Shown piece after piece: positions 56,552 to 64,000 of a stretch of DNA of 64,000 bases (within the stretch, counting starts at the first letter, position 1; the number at the start of each line of letters is the position of its first letter). The notes under the pieces were generated by a model. The model searched no databases. It was not told the DNA's origin and saw nothing but the letters and a program-made list of their open reading frames with translations. Both the position numbers and the translations under genes were made by a program. The stretch lies in contig NC_087069.1 in NCBI RefSeq assembly GCF_963678635.1, positions 36,189,959-36,253,958 on the forward strand, in the 5' to 3' direction. Source of the stretch: Symsagittifera roscoffensis. Lineage: Eukaryota; Xenacoelomorpha; Acoela; Convolutidae.

Positions 56552-59500
56552 TCAGCCTATACTTAAGTAATATTTCTTATGTAGATACACTTGTATGCTC
56601 GTATCAGAGAATATCACGTGTACAAGCGCGTACAATTCCCGAGGATGCAGTCTTCCTCTATTTGGATCGTACACTGGAAGCGAAAGCTCCTTCACGTCCA
56701 TTTCCACAAGGAAGTCCCTCAGCCTCGTCAAAGACAAGACTAGGTTTTCTGGGTCCACGTGCTGCTTCTCTGTCGCCCTCGTTACCAAGAAGCATAAGTA
56801 CTTTCCCGGTATCTGCGACACCGCCGGGGGTAAGGCTGCTACGCCCCCTATCCCTGGTCTTTGCTTCCAAAGGAATTCCACATTTTTATATTCCCTCTTA
56901 AAATCTGCCGCTAGCGCCGTCCTAAAACTCATGTCTGCGGTGATAGCTACCGCACATGTTCTGTTTGTGAGTATGAAATCACTGTCTGTTAGTATTATGT
57001 TACTAGAATATTCATTTGGTAAATTAAAATATGACTCAACTACCCTGCCTATGTCAGGTTTCTTAGGTTCTTCACCTGTTTCTGCTTCTAAGTTTCCTGT
57101 TTCTCTTGCTATTCTCAATTTTTTTATTATCAAGTTTTCAGTGTGGGTAAGTCCTACCCCCACTCCCCGGACAAAAATATCCATCGGCGTCCCCGTCGAT
57201 CGCATACCGGGTATTAAGTCAAGATTAGAAGCTGGAATGAGAAGTTGTCCTTCCTGGGCAGCCCAGGAAGGATCATCTCGTTCGGTCTTAATGTATTTCG
57301 CGCTTTCGCGATCTACGTCTTGAATCGTAACGCTGGTCTTTTCAGGGTCTGATGTCATTTCGTTCAGCCACTCTAAGACACGCAGGTTCGTCAGGTCTTG
57401 TTCATTTGACTGCTGTTGCTCATCGTCGAACTCCACCTCGGGTTTCGACCAGTCGTCAACCCACTCATCGTTGTGATCATCGACTATGTCAATGTCCTGT
57501 GACACTGTTATTTCCTCTAAACCCACTACTTCCTCCACTATTTTCTTTAGATCTATCCTATCCACTACAAAGTCGTCACCGTAAGGATTGTATTTCTTTC
57601 TTAGTCTCGTCCCGTCTTTCTGACGAGTCTGCATCGTGAACGGAAGATCTGGTTCCATGTTCTTGGGAACCTCTGTCTGTTCGGATTCCTGCCAATCTTC
57701 CTCTGCGTAGGGCAAGGTTTCATCGTCCACTTCGATCTGTTCGTTTGGATCCAGGTCCAATGGTGTATCCGTACCTTCCTCTACGACTTCGTTTCCATCG
57801 TTCTTCTCCCTGGTGCCTTTTTCATTGACCTCACAAGCAGGATCCATCATTAGATAATCCCCTTCTTCCATGTCTGCAGGTATACACCAGTCTTCTGTCG
57901 ATGGATTGTGTGGCTTGATGTTCTCGTAGTGGGCGGCTCGGCCAGTACTCAGTCTATAAAAGCGTCCCTCTTGGTGCACCTCTGTAATCATGAAGGGTCC
58001 CCTCCACTTCTTCAGAAGCTTTTTTGTCCCTTTCGGTGGTATAACGTTTTGAAATACCCATACGTAGTCTCCCACCGAGTAAGCCTTTGCACCAGCTGCT
58101 TTCTTGTCGAATCTTTTCCTCTGCCTTGCCTGTGCCTGCTGAGTGTTTCGTCTACACAAGTCGTTCAACTCCTGTTGGCGTCTGATCACATCCCTCACGT
58201 AGACCTGTGGGGATGTTTTCTTTCCCTCATACTCTGGGTAGAAGAATGTCAAGGGTAAAGATTTCTCGTGTCCCGTCAGCATCATGTGTGGACTGACTCC
58301 AGTGGTGGAGTGTTGCGTGCTATTATAAGCTCCCATCACCTGTGGAAGGTATCTGTCCCAATCGGTCATGTACCTGGAACAATATACTCTCAGCATCGAT
58401 ACTAACGTCCTATTCTGTCTTTCCACTAAGCCATTCGTCTGAGGGTGGTATGTCGTGGAGTGAGCCTGAGCGACCTGTGACCGTCTCATAAGCTCTTTCG
58501 TAAGCTCGCCTACGAAAGCCGTTCCATTGTCCGATTGAAACGTCATTGGACATCCGTGTCTTGCTATCCACGTATTGATCAGGTGGTCGCATGTCTCTTC
58601 CGCTGAGGCAGTTATGCAGGGCACGGCCTCTGCATACTTCGTGAAGTGATCTATCATGACCAAGACTTGGTTGTAACCGCTGTCTGTCATGCATATCTTC
58701 TGGTGATCTATCTGCACCACCTCGTTGAATTCAGACGACTCAATTGATTGTAAAGGAAATCGCAACTTCCTAGGATCCTTGACCTGTTGGCATGACAGAC
58801 ATGCTGTCACCCATTTCTCGCATGCCTTTTTCATCCCAGGCCACTCAAAGCGCTTCAGGATCCTCTGATACACTTTGTCGATCCCTTGATGGCCCATCTG
58901 ATCATGCGACCTGAATAATAGTTCTGTCTGATAGAGTTGCGGCAACACTATCGCGTTATATTTGTATAAGACCTTGTCTTCTTCTCTTCTCCTGCAAGCC
59001 ACGATCCCGTCCTTGTTCAGATATAATCTCCCCTCCTTCTGCATGAAGTATTGTCTCAGGATCCTATAGCTGTCTTCTTCCAGGTCACCTTTGTCAGGTG
59101 CACCGTTTTCTATCCACCTTTTTAGGTTGCTTGTCATGCGATCATTTCTCTGCGCCCTTAGAAGGTCCGAGAGTCTGTATCTCGCCTTCAAGTACGTCTT
59201 CATGACTCTCATCTGACTGTTCAGCTCGTTGGGCTGATGTGTGTCTTCTTCCATCTTAACGCACCAAATCTTCGCCAACGGTTGTGTTTCTCGTTGAAAC
59301 GGCTGAAGATCAGTCCTGACTACCTCTTTCTGCGGCAACAGGCTTATCGAACGTTTCGATACCGCTATCGTTTCTAAGTCATCCGCTGCGTTGTCAAAGA
59401 CTCTTTCGCTTGGTATTAGGTAGCGATCACTGTCAGGATCCTGGTACACCTCTCTGTCCAGGTTTCTCGCCCGAGTTTCCACTAGTAGCGTGTGTATCGC

Positions 59501-61579
59501 CAGTTCTGACAGTTCTGATCCCGAGGTCGAATCCCTGTCTGAATAGGTGTTCATTCTCGAGCTTTCTGACTTATCATCCGTCGAAGGTGTTGTGCTGGAG
59601 ACTGCACGCTCCTCCAGATCATGTCCGTATTTCCTTCGCATCCATCTGAACTCCCCGGACAAAACTTTGTTCTCTAGGTCCTGTTTCTCATCAGGAATTT
59701 TCTCGTCTATCTCGGACTCCCCGGACAAATTTCCTTGTCCCGGGTGTTGATCTTGTGATCGCTGGTTTTTCTCCTTATCCTTCTCCCCGGACAAATAGTC
59801 TTGCAGCAGATTTTGTTTTACAACTCCACCCTCTTTATCCCGGTCTACAAAGGTGACAGTTTTCTTTTGCTTGCCGCTCTCCCGTCCTTTCTGTCCGTAG
59901 GAAGTACTGGTTAAAATCTCTTGGGGTATTGAGGATACTAGTTGCTGAACTATTGTCCTACAATCCCTCTTGTTCTCTTCGTGCTGTTGTCTGGACGGCA
60001 TGATCTTCACTTTCTTACTGACTGTTAGCGATGCCACTGCTGCTGTCCACTCGGGGTCATCTCTGGTCACTTCTCTTTCTAACAATCCACCCAGCATCCG
60101 CATTACTTGTGGTGTGACTTGCACCGTTTTATCCAATAATGAGAGGCTGTTTATATTCATGCGAGAGAGTTCTTGCTGGACCAGGTTCGAGCGCAGCAAC
60201 AAATCTAAGGGGACTGGATCCTCCTTGGACAGGATCTTTATCTCAGCTGCCTTCTCTACAGGTAACTCAGGATGCCCTGGAATTGGATGTCCAGACTTAT
60301 CCAACCATCTCGTTAAGGGAAGCGCTTCATAAGTTTCTTTGTCCAGAAACGAGAATCCCTCCTTTACTTCCGCCTGATTGGCCTGCTTCTGCTCCAATCT
60401 TTCATAGAACTCAGTTTTCTTGCTGAGACTGTCAGCATTCTGATGTTTATCACGCATCCTATGTTCGATTATCATATGGTAGCCATCCAATCTGACTATC
60501 CATCTACCAATATAACTCTGATCCATCGAGTAGGTCTTCAACCAGGATAACGCTCTGTTGTCCACGCGTAACTTGAAGGGAGCGCTCCCCAAGTATGCAC
60601 GGTACTTTTCCACGAAGGTGACTACTGCAAACATTTCTGCTTTCGGTGCGCCATATTTCATCTCTGTGTCACTCAAGACCTTGCTGCCGTATGCAATGGG
60701 ACGGAGGACTGTTCTTCCGTTCCATTCTTGCTCTTGATGCAATATTCCTGAGATGGCCACCACCGATGCGTCTGTGTCAAGAACATACATGCCCTTTTCT
60801 GTAGGCATGCCCAGCACTGGCGCTTCGCACAGTTCCCGCTTTATGTTCTCGAAAGCAACTTGTGCCTCATCGTTCCATTCGAACTTTTTCCCTTTGTTGC
60901 GCATCAGCTTCTGCATCGGGTACACCTTGTCCGCGTATCCTTTTATGAATTCTCGGTAGTAATTGGCAAACCCTAGGAAGCTCATGAGCTGTGTGTCCGT
61001 TCTAGGAGCTTTCCATGTCAGCACAGCCTCTACTGCTTCTGGATCTGGCCTCACACCATGCCGGTCCACCATTCTTCCCAGGTACTTGATCGAATCCCTA
61101 AGGATTTCACATTTCGATGGTTTGCATTTCAAGCCTGCTCTTTTCATACATCCGAAGACCTCATCGAGTCGATCAATGTGATCCTCCAGGGTTGGTGTCG
61201 CTATGACTACGTCATCCACGTAGCACATCAAGAGATTCCCGTACTTTTTGGTCACTCCTGTCAAAGCCTGAGCCATCAGCCTTTGAAAGGTTGCTGTTGC
61301 ATTGCACAAGCCGAAGGGCATCCTCTTCCACTGGTACAACCCCAATTCGCACGCGAATCCGGTTTTCTCCCTGTCCTTCTTTCGCAGAGGAACCTGCCAG
61401 AAGGCAGAACCCAAGTCCAATGTGGTGAAGAACTTTGCATCACCAAGTTTGGATAGGCTCTCGTCTATTCGTGGTATCGGGTACGCATCTTTAATCGTTA
61501 CCGCGTTCAAGTAACGAAAGTCGCAACAAAATCTAAGCTGCCCCCTTTCTTTTTCGCCATTACTACTCCGCAAGCCCAT
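56552..61579 (-). CDS. pol: Pol: RT, RNase H, integrase, C-terminal macro-like domain
   Basis: 1,675 codons in one open frame. It begins inside RT: FCCDFRYLN at 17-25, first Asp in TLDLGS (55), YVDD at 120-123. RNase H follows with Asp270, Glu315, Asp340 and Asp383. Residues 390-880 are a long charged linker with three LSGE repeats. Integrase has an H2C2 zinc site (His892, His897, Cys927, Cys930), a D,D-35-E triad (Asp958, Asp1017, Glu1053) and a GPF module at 1194. An acidic linker leads to residues 1525-1672, which follow the macro-domain pattern: AITADMSFRTALAADF, then KQRPGIGGVAAL, then LCFLVTR, then LSLPVYDPNRGRL, then SIQVYLH. The glycine-rich ligand loops are degenerate. The RT start is in the upstream gag-protease frame: the two frames overlap at 61507-61579 and switch in an A/G-rich run near 61545, so pol is currently out of frame. 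Confidence 0.9.
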   Translation of the reverse strand: MGLRSSNGEKERGQLRFCCDFRYLNAVTIKDAYPIPRIDESLSKLGDAKFFTTLDLGSAFWQVPLRKKDREKTGFACELGLYQWKRMPFGLCNATATFQRLMAQALTGVTKKYGNLLMCYVDDVVIATPTLEDHIDRLDEVFGCMKRAGLKCKPSKCEILRDSIKYLGRMVDRHGVRPDPEAVEAVLTWKAPRTDTQLMSFLGFANYYREFIKGYADKVYPMQKLMRNKGKKFEWNDEAQVAFENIKRELCEAPVLGMPTEKGMYVLDTDASVVAISGILHQEQEWNGRTVLRPIAYGSKVLSDTEMKYGAPKAEMFAVVTFVEKYRAYLGSAPFKLRVDNRALSWLKTYSMDQSYIGRWIVRLDGYHMIIEHRMRDKHQNADSLSKKTEFYERLEQKQANQAEVKEGFSFLDKETYEALPLTRWLDKSGHPIPGHPELPVEKAAEIKILSKEDPVPLDLLLRSNLVQQELSRMNINSLSLLDKTVQVTPQVMRMLGGLLEREVTRDDPEWTAAVASLTVSKKVKIMPSRQQHEENKRDCRTIVQQLVSSIPQEILTSTSYGQKGRESGKQKKTVTFVDRDKEGGVVKQNLLQDYLSGEKDKEKNQRSQDQHPGQGNLSGESEIDEKIPDEKQDLENKVLSGEFRWMRRKYGHDLEERAVSSTTPSTDDKSESSRMNTYSDRDSTSGSELSELAIHTLLVETRARNLDREVYQDPDSDRYLIPSERVFDNAADDLETIAVSKRSISLLPQKEVVRTDLQPFQRETQPLAKIWCVKMEEDTHQPNELNSQMRVMKTYLKARYRLSDLLRAQRNDRMTSNLKRWIENGAPDKGDLEEDSYRILRQYFMQKEGRLYLNKDGIVACRRREEDKVLYKYNAIVLPQLYQTELLFRSHDQMGHQGIDKVYQRILKRFEWPGMKKACEKWVTACLSCQQVKDPRKLRFPLQSIESSEFNEVVQIDHQKICMTDSGYNQVLVMIDHFTKYAEAVPCITASAEETCDHLINTWIARHGCPMTFQSDNGTAFVGELTKELMRRSQVAQAHSTTYHPQTNGLVERQNRTLVSMLRVYCSRYMTDWDRYLPQVMGAYNSTQHSTTGVSPHMMLTGHEKSLPLTFFYPEYEGKKTSPQVYVRDVIRRQQELNDLCRRNTQQAQARQRKRFDKKAAGAKAYSVGDYVWVFQNVIPPKGTKKLLKKWRGPFMITEVHQEGRFYRLSTGRAAHYENIKPHNPSTEDWCIPADMEEGDYLMMDPACEVNEKGTREKNDGNEVVEEGTDTPLDLDPNEQIEVDDETLPYAEEDWQESEQTEVPKNMEPDLPFTMQTRQKDGTRLRKKYNPYGDDFVVDRIDLKKIVEEVVGLEEITVSQDIDIVDDHNDEWVDDWSKPEVEFDDEQQQSNEQDLTNLRVLEWLNEMTSDPEKTSVTIQDVDRESAKYIKTERDDPSWAAQEGQLLIPASNLDLIPGMRSTGTPMDIFVRGVGVGLTHTENLIIKKLRIARETGNLEAETGEEPKKPDIGRVVESYFNLPNEYSSNIILTDSDFILTNRTCAVAITADMSFRTALAADFKREYKNVEFLWKQRPGIGGVAALPPAVSQIPGKYLCFLVTRATEKQHVDPENLVLSLTRLRDFLVEMDVKELSLPVYDPNRGRLHPRELYALVHVIFSDTSIQVYLHKKYYLSIG
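59649..59795 (-). repeat. 66-bp tandem repeat within pol linker (LSGE repeats)
   Basis: CTCCCCGGAC begins at 59651, 59717 and 59783, exactly 66 bases apart, encoding LSGE at pol residues 596, 618 and 640. The 22-residue unit is otherwise diverged and rich in Lys, Glu and Gln. The same DNA motif occurs singly in the LTR (48251) and near 57166. Confidence 0.7.
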
Positions 61580-64000
61580 GGTGATTTCGAGGGTTCTATC
61601 ATGTCGTATTCAAGCAACATTTCTATTTCCGCTCGGCACGCTTCTGATTTATGTGGCGTCATTCGCCTTGCGCCTTCCCTATGGGGAACGGCGCCCTCTT
61701 CTAGTTCGATTTCGTGTTCGACGAAATTACAGCAACCGATGTCCGCCTTATGTTTTGAAAATACTTCGGCGTTCCGATCTAGGAGGTCCCGCAATTTTTC
61801 AAAATCTCCCTCACCTATTTTTCCTTTTAAATGTTCTATTTCTGGCAAAACCGGTTTGTCAGAATCTAGTTCATATGACGAGGGGCGTTCCGGAAAATTC
61901 GAGCAGCTTGATAAGCCGTCGTCCGTTTCGGATTTCATTGAAAACAATTTACGAATAGATTTTAATTCATTAATTCTCTTTAAGATTTTATCTTTATTTG
62001 CATGATAAGGACAGTCTTTCACACTATATTTCTTCAAGTTTTGTGTCTCTTCATAGTCGGTCCTCATCGGCAATGCGTAACCAAGCTTCTTTCCACGCTG
62101 GATTGAAACCGTGGTGTCCAGTGTGTTCAACAACACACTGACACACAGTCCGTTTCGCGTTACCGAGAAGCTCCGGCCTAAAATCACCGAACTCTGACTA
62201 TTTGGATTCGGTACTAAGCAAACCTGTTTGCTATCACTTAACGAATTTAAATTTCTCATTCTAAAAATTGCTACTACAGCTTGTCCTGGTTGTAACTTTA
62301 CTTTTCTATCCAAAAAAACTGGTACCTTATTTTCATCTGTTATTATCCTATTAATTGGTCTCTTAACATACTTTCGGTCCGGGTTTCTAATCCGTATTAG
62401 ACCGTTGTTCAAGTCAATCATCACGTCAAAGTTCCTGACAAAATCTCTGCCCAAGATGAATTGGTCGGCGTCGTCCAGATTCTCTACCACCAAGAAGCTC
62501 ATCCAAAGGTTCCGTCCTCCCATGTGAAGGACCGTCACCGGTGTTCTTCCGGCTACGTAGATAGCTCCTCGATTTGCAGCGGCTAGTCGGAGATTCGTAG
62601 GAATCAAGTCTTCCCGCGTGAAGCCCATTCTCTCCCAGGTTTTTATCGGCATCACACTCACCACCGCGCCTGTGTCCAGAAGCCCTGTGACTCCGATTTT
62701 TGTTCCGTTGGTGTCAAGCAGGTGTGCTGTCACATCTGCTTCATATCCAATATGTACCGCGTCTTGTTCCATCATGGCGTCATGGCCTATCCTGCGGACT
62801 TTGAGTTCCTCTTCACCCAAATAGATCTGCCCCATTTGGTCATCATCTGTTGTTATGTAAGTCCTGGTGTAGATGCTGATTCCATCCACGTTCAGCATTA
62901 TTTGATACGGCCCATAGACCTCCAAGTAGCGTCCATGAAGTTTCTTCATGCGAGGGCCATCCGTCGTTAGTAGTGCTCGCACAGCTCTCGACTCAGTGCG
63001 TGGCTCCACCTGCCTCAGATAATCTGCATATGTGTCCAAATGCATTAAAGTGAACTCTGATGGTTCACTCAAATTTTTTATTACCTGGTGTCCAGCCACT
63101 GAGATTATCGACTGTATCTTCTTTCCTTGCGGCGCCATGCCGAACCTCTTACCGGAGATCACTTTAAGTTTCATATCTAAACTGCTTGGTGTTTTCGTCT
63201 CCTCGAACTCCGTTGCCTCGAAGGTATTCAGTTGCTCCTGAAGCTTTTCATTTTCCAGTTCAAGTTTCACTTTTTGTTCGATCTCTTTCGTCACCAATTC
63301 CTGCTGTACTCTATTTAGAGCATCCTTTGCGGCTGCCTTATAATCGATCTTGAAGTCATCGGCCGCAGTTGCTGGTTCCGGTTCACGTGCTTCTTCTGTT
63401 ACCGCTTGCATTTTCTTTGCCGCCAGCTCTTGAGGTTTGTCCTTCCTGCGTGCCTCTGCTTCGCTCAAGAGTCGAGCCTTGCTTGCTTTCACTCCTGACA
63501 AAGCTTCTTCATGCCTTGGATGCTTGATGTCTGCCACTGCATCCCAGAATTGCGGACAATCTGATTTAAAATGACCTTCCAAGTTGCAAAAGAAACACCT
63601 CGGGCCAAATTTCGCAATTACTTCTCTCATGAAATCCTCATGATCCAACTCTGACGCATCTTCGTCCTCGAGGCTAAAGCCTATTGCTTTCATGCCTTGT
63701 TTGTAAGCTGGGCATGCTGACACATGATGGTCTGTTGAACTGCAATTAGCACAAGAACGTCTCTTGTCCATATCATCCCTCGGTTTGTACCAATTGTTCC
63801 CTTGGTTAGCTGGTCCGTTGTTAAAATTGCCATAATTGTTCTTGTAATATCCAGATCTCGAAGGAGGTTTCAACAAAAGATACTCTTTTGATTTGAGCCT
63901 CAACTCCTCCGGTGTTGGCGCATTAGTTGATAGTGGTGTGTAATGCGTTGCTAGCATCGTACGAAGTTCATCATTTTTCACACCATCGATGAATTTCGAG
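61507..64000 (-). CDS. gag-pro: Gag C-terminal part and protease, entering RT (partial at window edge)
   Basis: Open from the window edge (upstream codons read SKFIDGVK before the first listed GTG at 63981) to a stop at 61507. Counting from 63981, two CCHC zinc knuckles bind RNA: CANCSSTDHHVSAC at 77-90 and CFFCNLEGHFKSDC at 129-142. A helical, Glu/Lys-rich region spans 180-260. A retroviral-type aspartic protease has its active site in LLDTGAVVS (Asp436) and its second signature in FILGRDF. The final part contains the RT entry (EHEIELEEGAVP, then SPWACGVVMAKKK) and then leaves the RT frame near 61545, ending with about 12 unrelated codons. The frame break means gag-protease and pol are separate now. 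It looks like a recent one-base lesion or sequencing error in a homopolymer, not programmed frameshifting, because it falls inside a conserved RT motif. Confidence 0.9.
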   Translation of the reverse strand, partial: SKFIDGVKNDELRTMLATHYTPLSTNAPTPEELRLKSKEYLLLKPPSRSGYYKNNYGNFNNGPANQGNNWYKPRDDMDKRRSCANCSSTDHHVSACPAYKQGMKAIGFSLEDEDASELDHEDFMREVIAKFGPRCFFCNLEGHFKSDCPQFWDAVADIKHPRHEEALSGVKASKARLLSEAEARRKDKPQELAAKKMQAVTEEAREPEPATAADDFKIDYKAAAKDALNRVQQELVTKEIEQKVKLELENEKLQEQLNTFEATEFEETKTPSSLDMKLKVISGKRFGMAPQGKKIQSIISVAGHQVIKNLSEPSEFTLMHLDTYADYLRQVEPRTESRAVRALLTTDGPRMKKLHGRYLEVYGPYQIMLNVDGISIYTRTYITTDDDQMGQIYLGEEELKVRRIGHDAMMEQDAVHIGYEADVTAHLLDTNGTKIGVTGLLDTGAVVSVMPIKTWERMGFTREDLIPTNLRLAAANRGAIYVAGRTPVTVLHMGGRNLWMSFLVVENLDDADQFILGRDFVRNFDVMIDLNNGLIRIRNPDRKYVKRPINRIITDENKVPVFLDRKVKLQPGQAVVAIFRMRNLNSLSDSKQVCLVPNPNSQSSVILGRSFSVTRNGLCVSVLLNTLDTTVSIQRGKKLGYALPMRTDYEETQNLKKYSVKDCPYHANKDKILKRINELKSIRKLFSMKSETDDGLSSCSNFPERPSSYELDSDKPVLPEIEHLKGKIGEGDFEKLRDLLDRNAEVFSKHKADIGCCNFVEHEIELEEGAVPHREGARRMTPHKSEACRAEIEMLLEYDMIEPSKSPWACGVVMAKKKGGSLDFVATFVT

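Larger units (their letters stand above)
47328..64000 (-). mobile_element. Giant Ty3-like LTR retrotransposon with macro-like and SGNH modules (5' end outside window)
   Basis: At least 16.7 kb on the minus strand. In transcription order it holds gag-protease (enters at the window edge, ends 61507), pol (61579-56552), a 396-bp gap, a second coding unit (56155-49069) now split into three frames, a 407-bp 3' non-coding region with a polypurine tract, and an LTR (48661-47328). Its GC content is close to 50%, unlike the AT-rich flanks. Typical Ty3 elements are 5-8 kb, so this one is two to three times larger owing to the extended Pol C-terminus and the extra coding unit. It has few lesions: one frame break in RT, one insertion and one frame change in the second unit. 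The 5' LTR and gag N-terminus lie beyond 64000. Confidence 0.85.

Overview
The window is eukaryotic and almost certainly from an invertebrate animal. It carries BEL/Pao, Ty3-like, Penelope-like and several non-LTR retroelements in an AT-rich background with very little coding potential. There are no operons, bacterial-style gene spacing or RNA genes that I can recognise. BEL/Pao elements are known from metazoans; I cannot fix the phylum from sequence alone. I found no host protein-coding gene that I can support. Every convincing protein is from a transposable element, mostly broken, so this reads as repeat-rich intergenic or heterochromatic sequence.

Layout. Positions 1-15.5 kb are AT-rich DNA built of old diverged repeats and short DNA transposons: hAT-like MITEs near 1.6-2.0, 7.0-7.4, 7.7-8.1 and 8.85 kb, and two MITE-like elements packed with the 10-bp palindrome GATTATAATC at 9.1-9.7 and 12.3-13.3 kb. 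At 2.47-6.63 kb sits a short rearranged BEL/Pao element with matching LTRs and a 5-bp target duplication; its integrase remnant and its gag remnant face each other. A decayed non-LTR reverse transcriptase lies at 15.7-16.7 kb and a decayed Ty3/gypsy pol on the minus strand at 19.6-22.9 kb. From 24 to 30 kb there are hairpin-rich elements with TACCCGGGTTGAC termini and a degenerate tandem array.

From 31.0 to 41.7 kb a 5.34-kb segment occurs twice in tandem, nearly identical, each copy ending in an I/Ingi-like LINE that has lost its catalytic centre; only the second copy keeps the LINE 3' end. Penelope-like fragments lie at 31.0 and 42.8-43.2 kb, and a minus-strand LINE tail at 43.2-43.8 kb. 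From 44.2 to 46.8 kb lies an internally duplicated, LTR-like sequence that is an inverted relative of the LTR next to it.

The right quarter (47.3 kb to the window edge) is the main find: a minus-strand Ty3-like LTR retrotransposon more than 16.6 kb long, entering from the right with gag-protease, then pol (RT, RNase H, a long linker, D,D-35-E integrase) whose C-terminus continues into a macro-domain-like module. A second coding unit of about 2,300 codons follows. It begins with a coiled coil and a complete SGNH/GDSL hydrolase, followed by a degenerate SGNH-like domain and further unrecognised sequence. That unit is now broken twice, once by an 80-bp templated-looking insertion and once by a frame change. 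A polypurine tract and a 1.33-kb LTR follow. The pairing of an ADP-ribose-type fold and an esterase-type hydrolase in one oversized Ty3 element is the most novel feature of this window.
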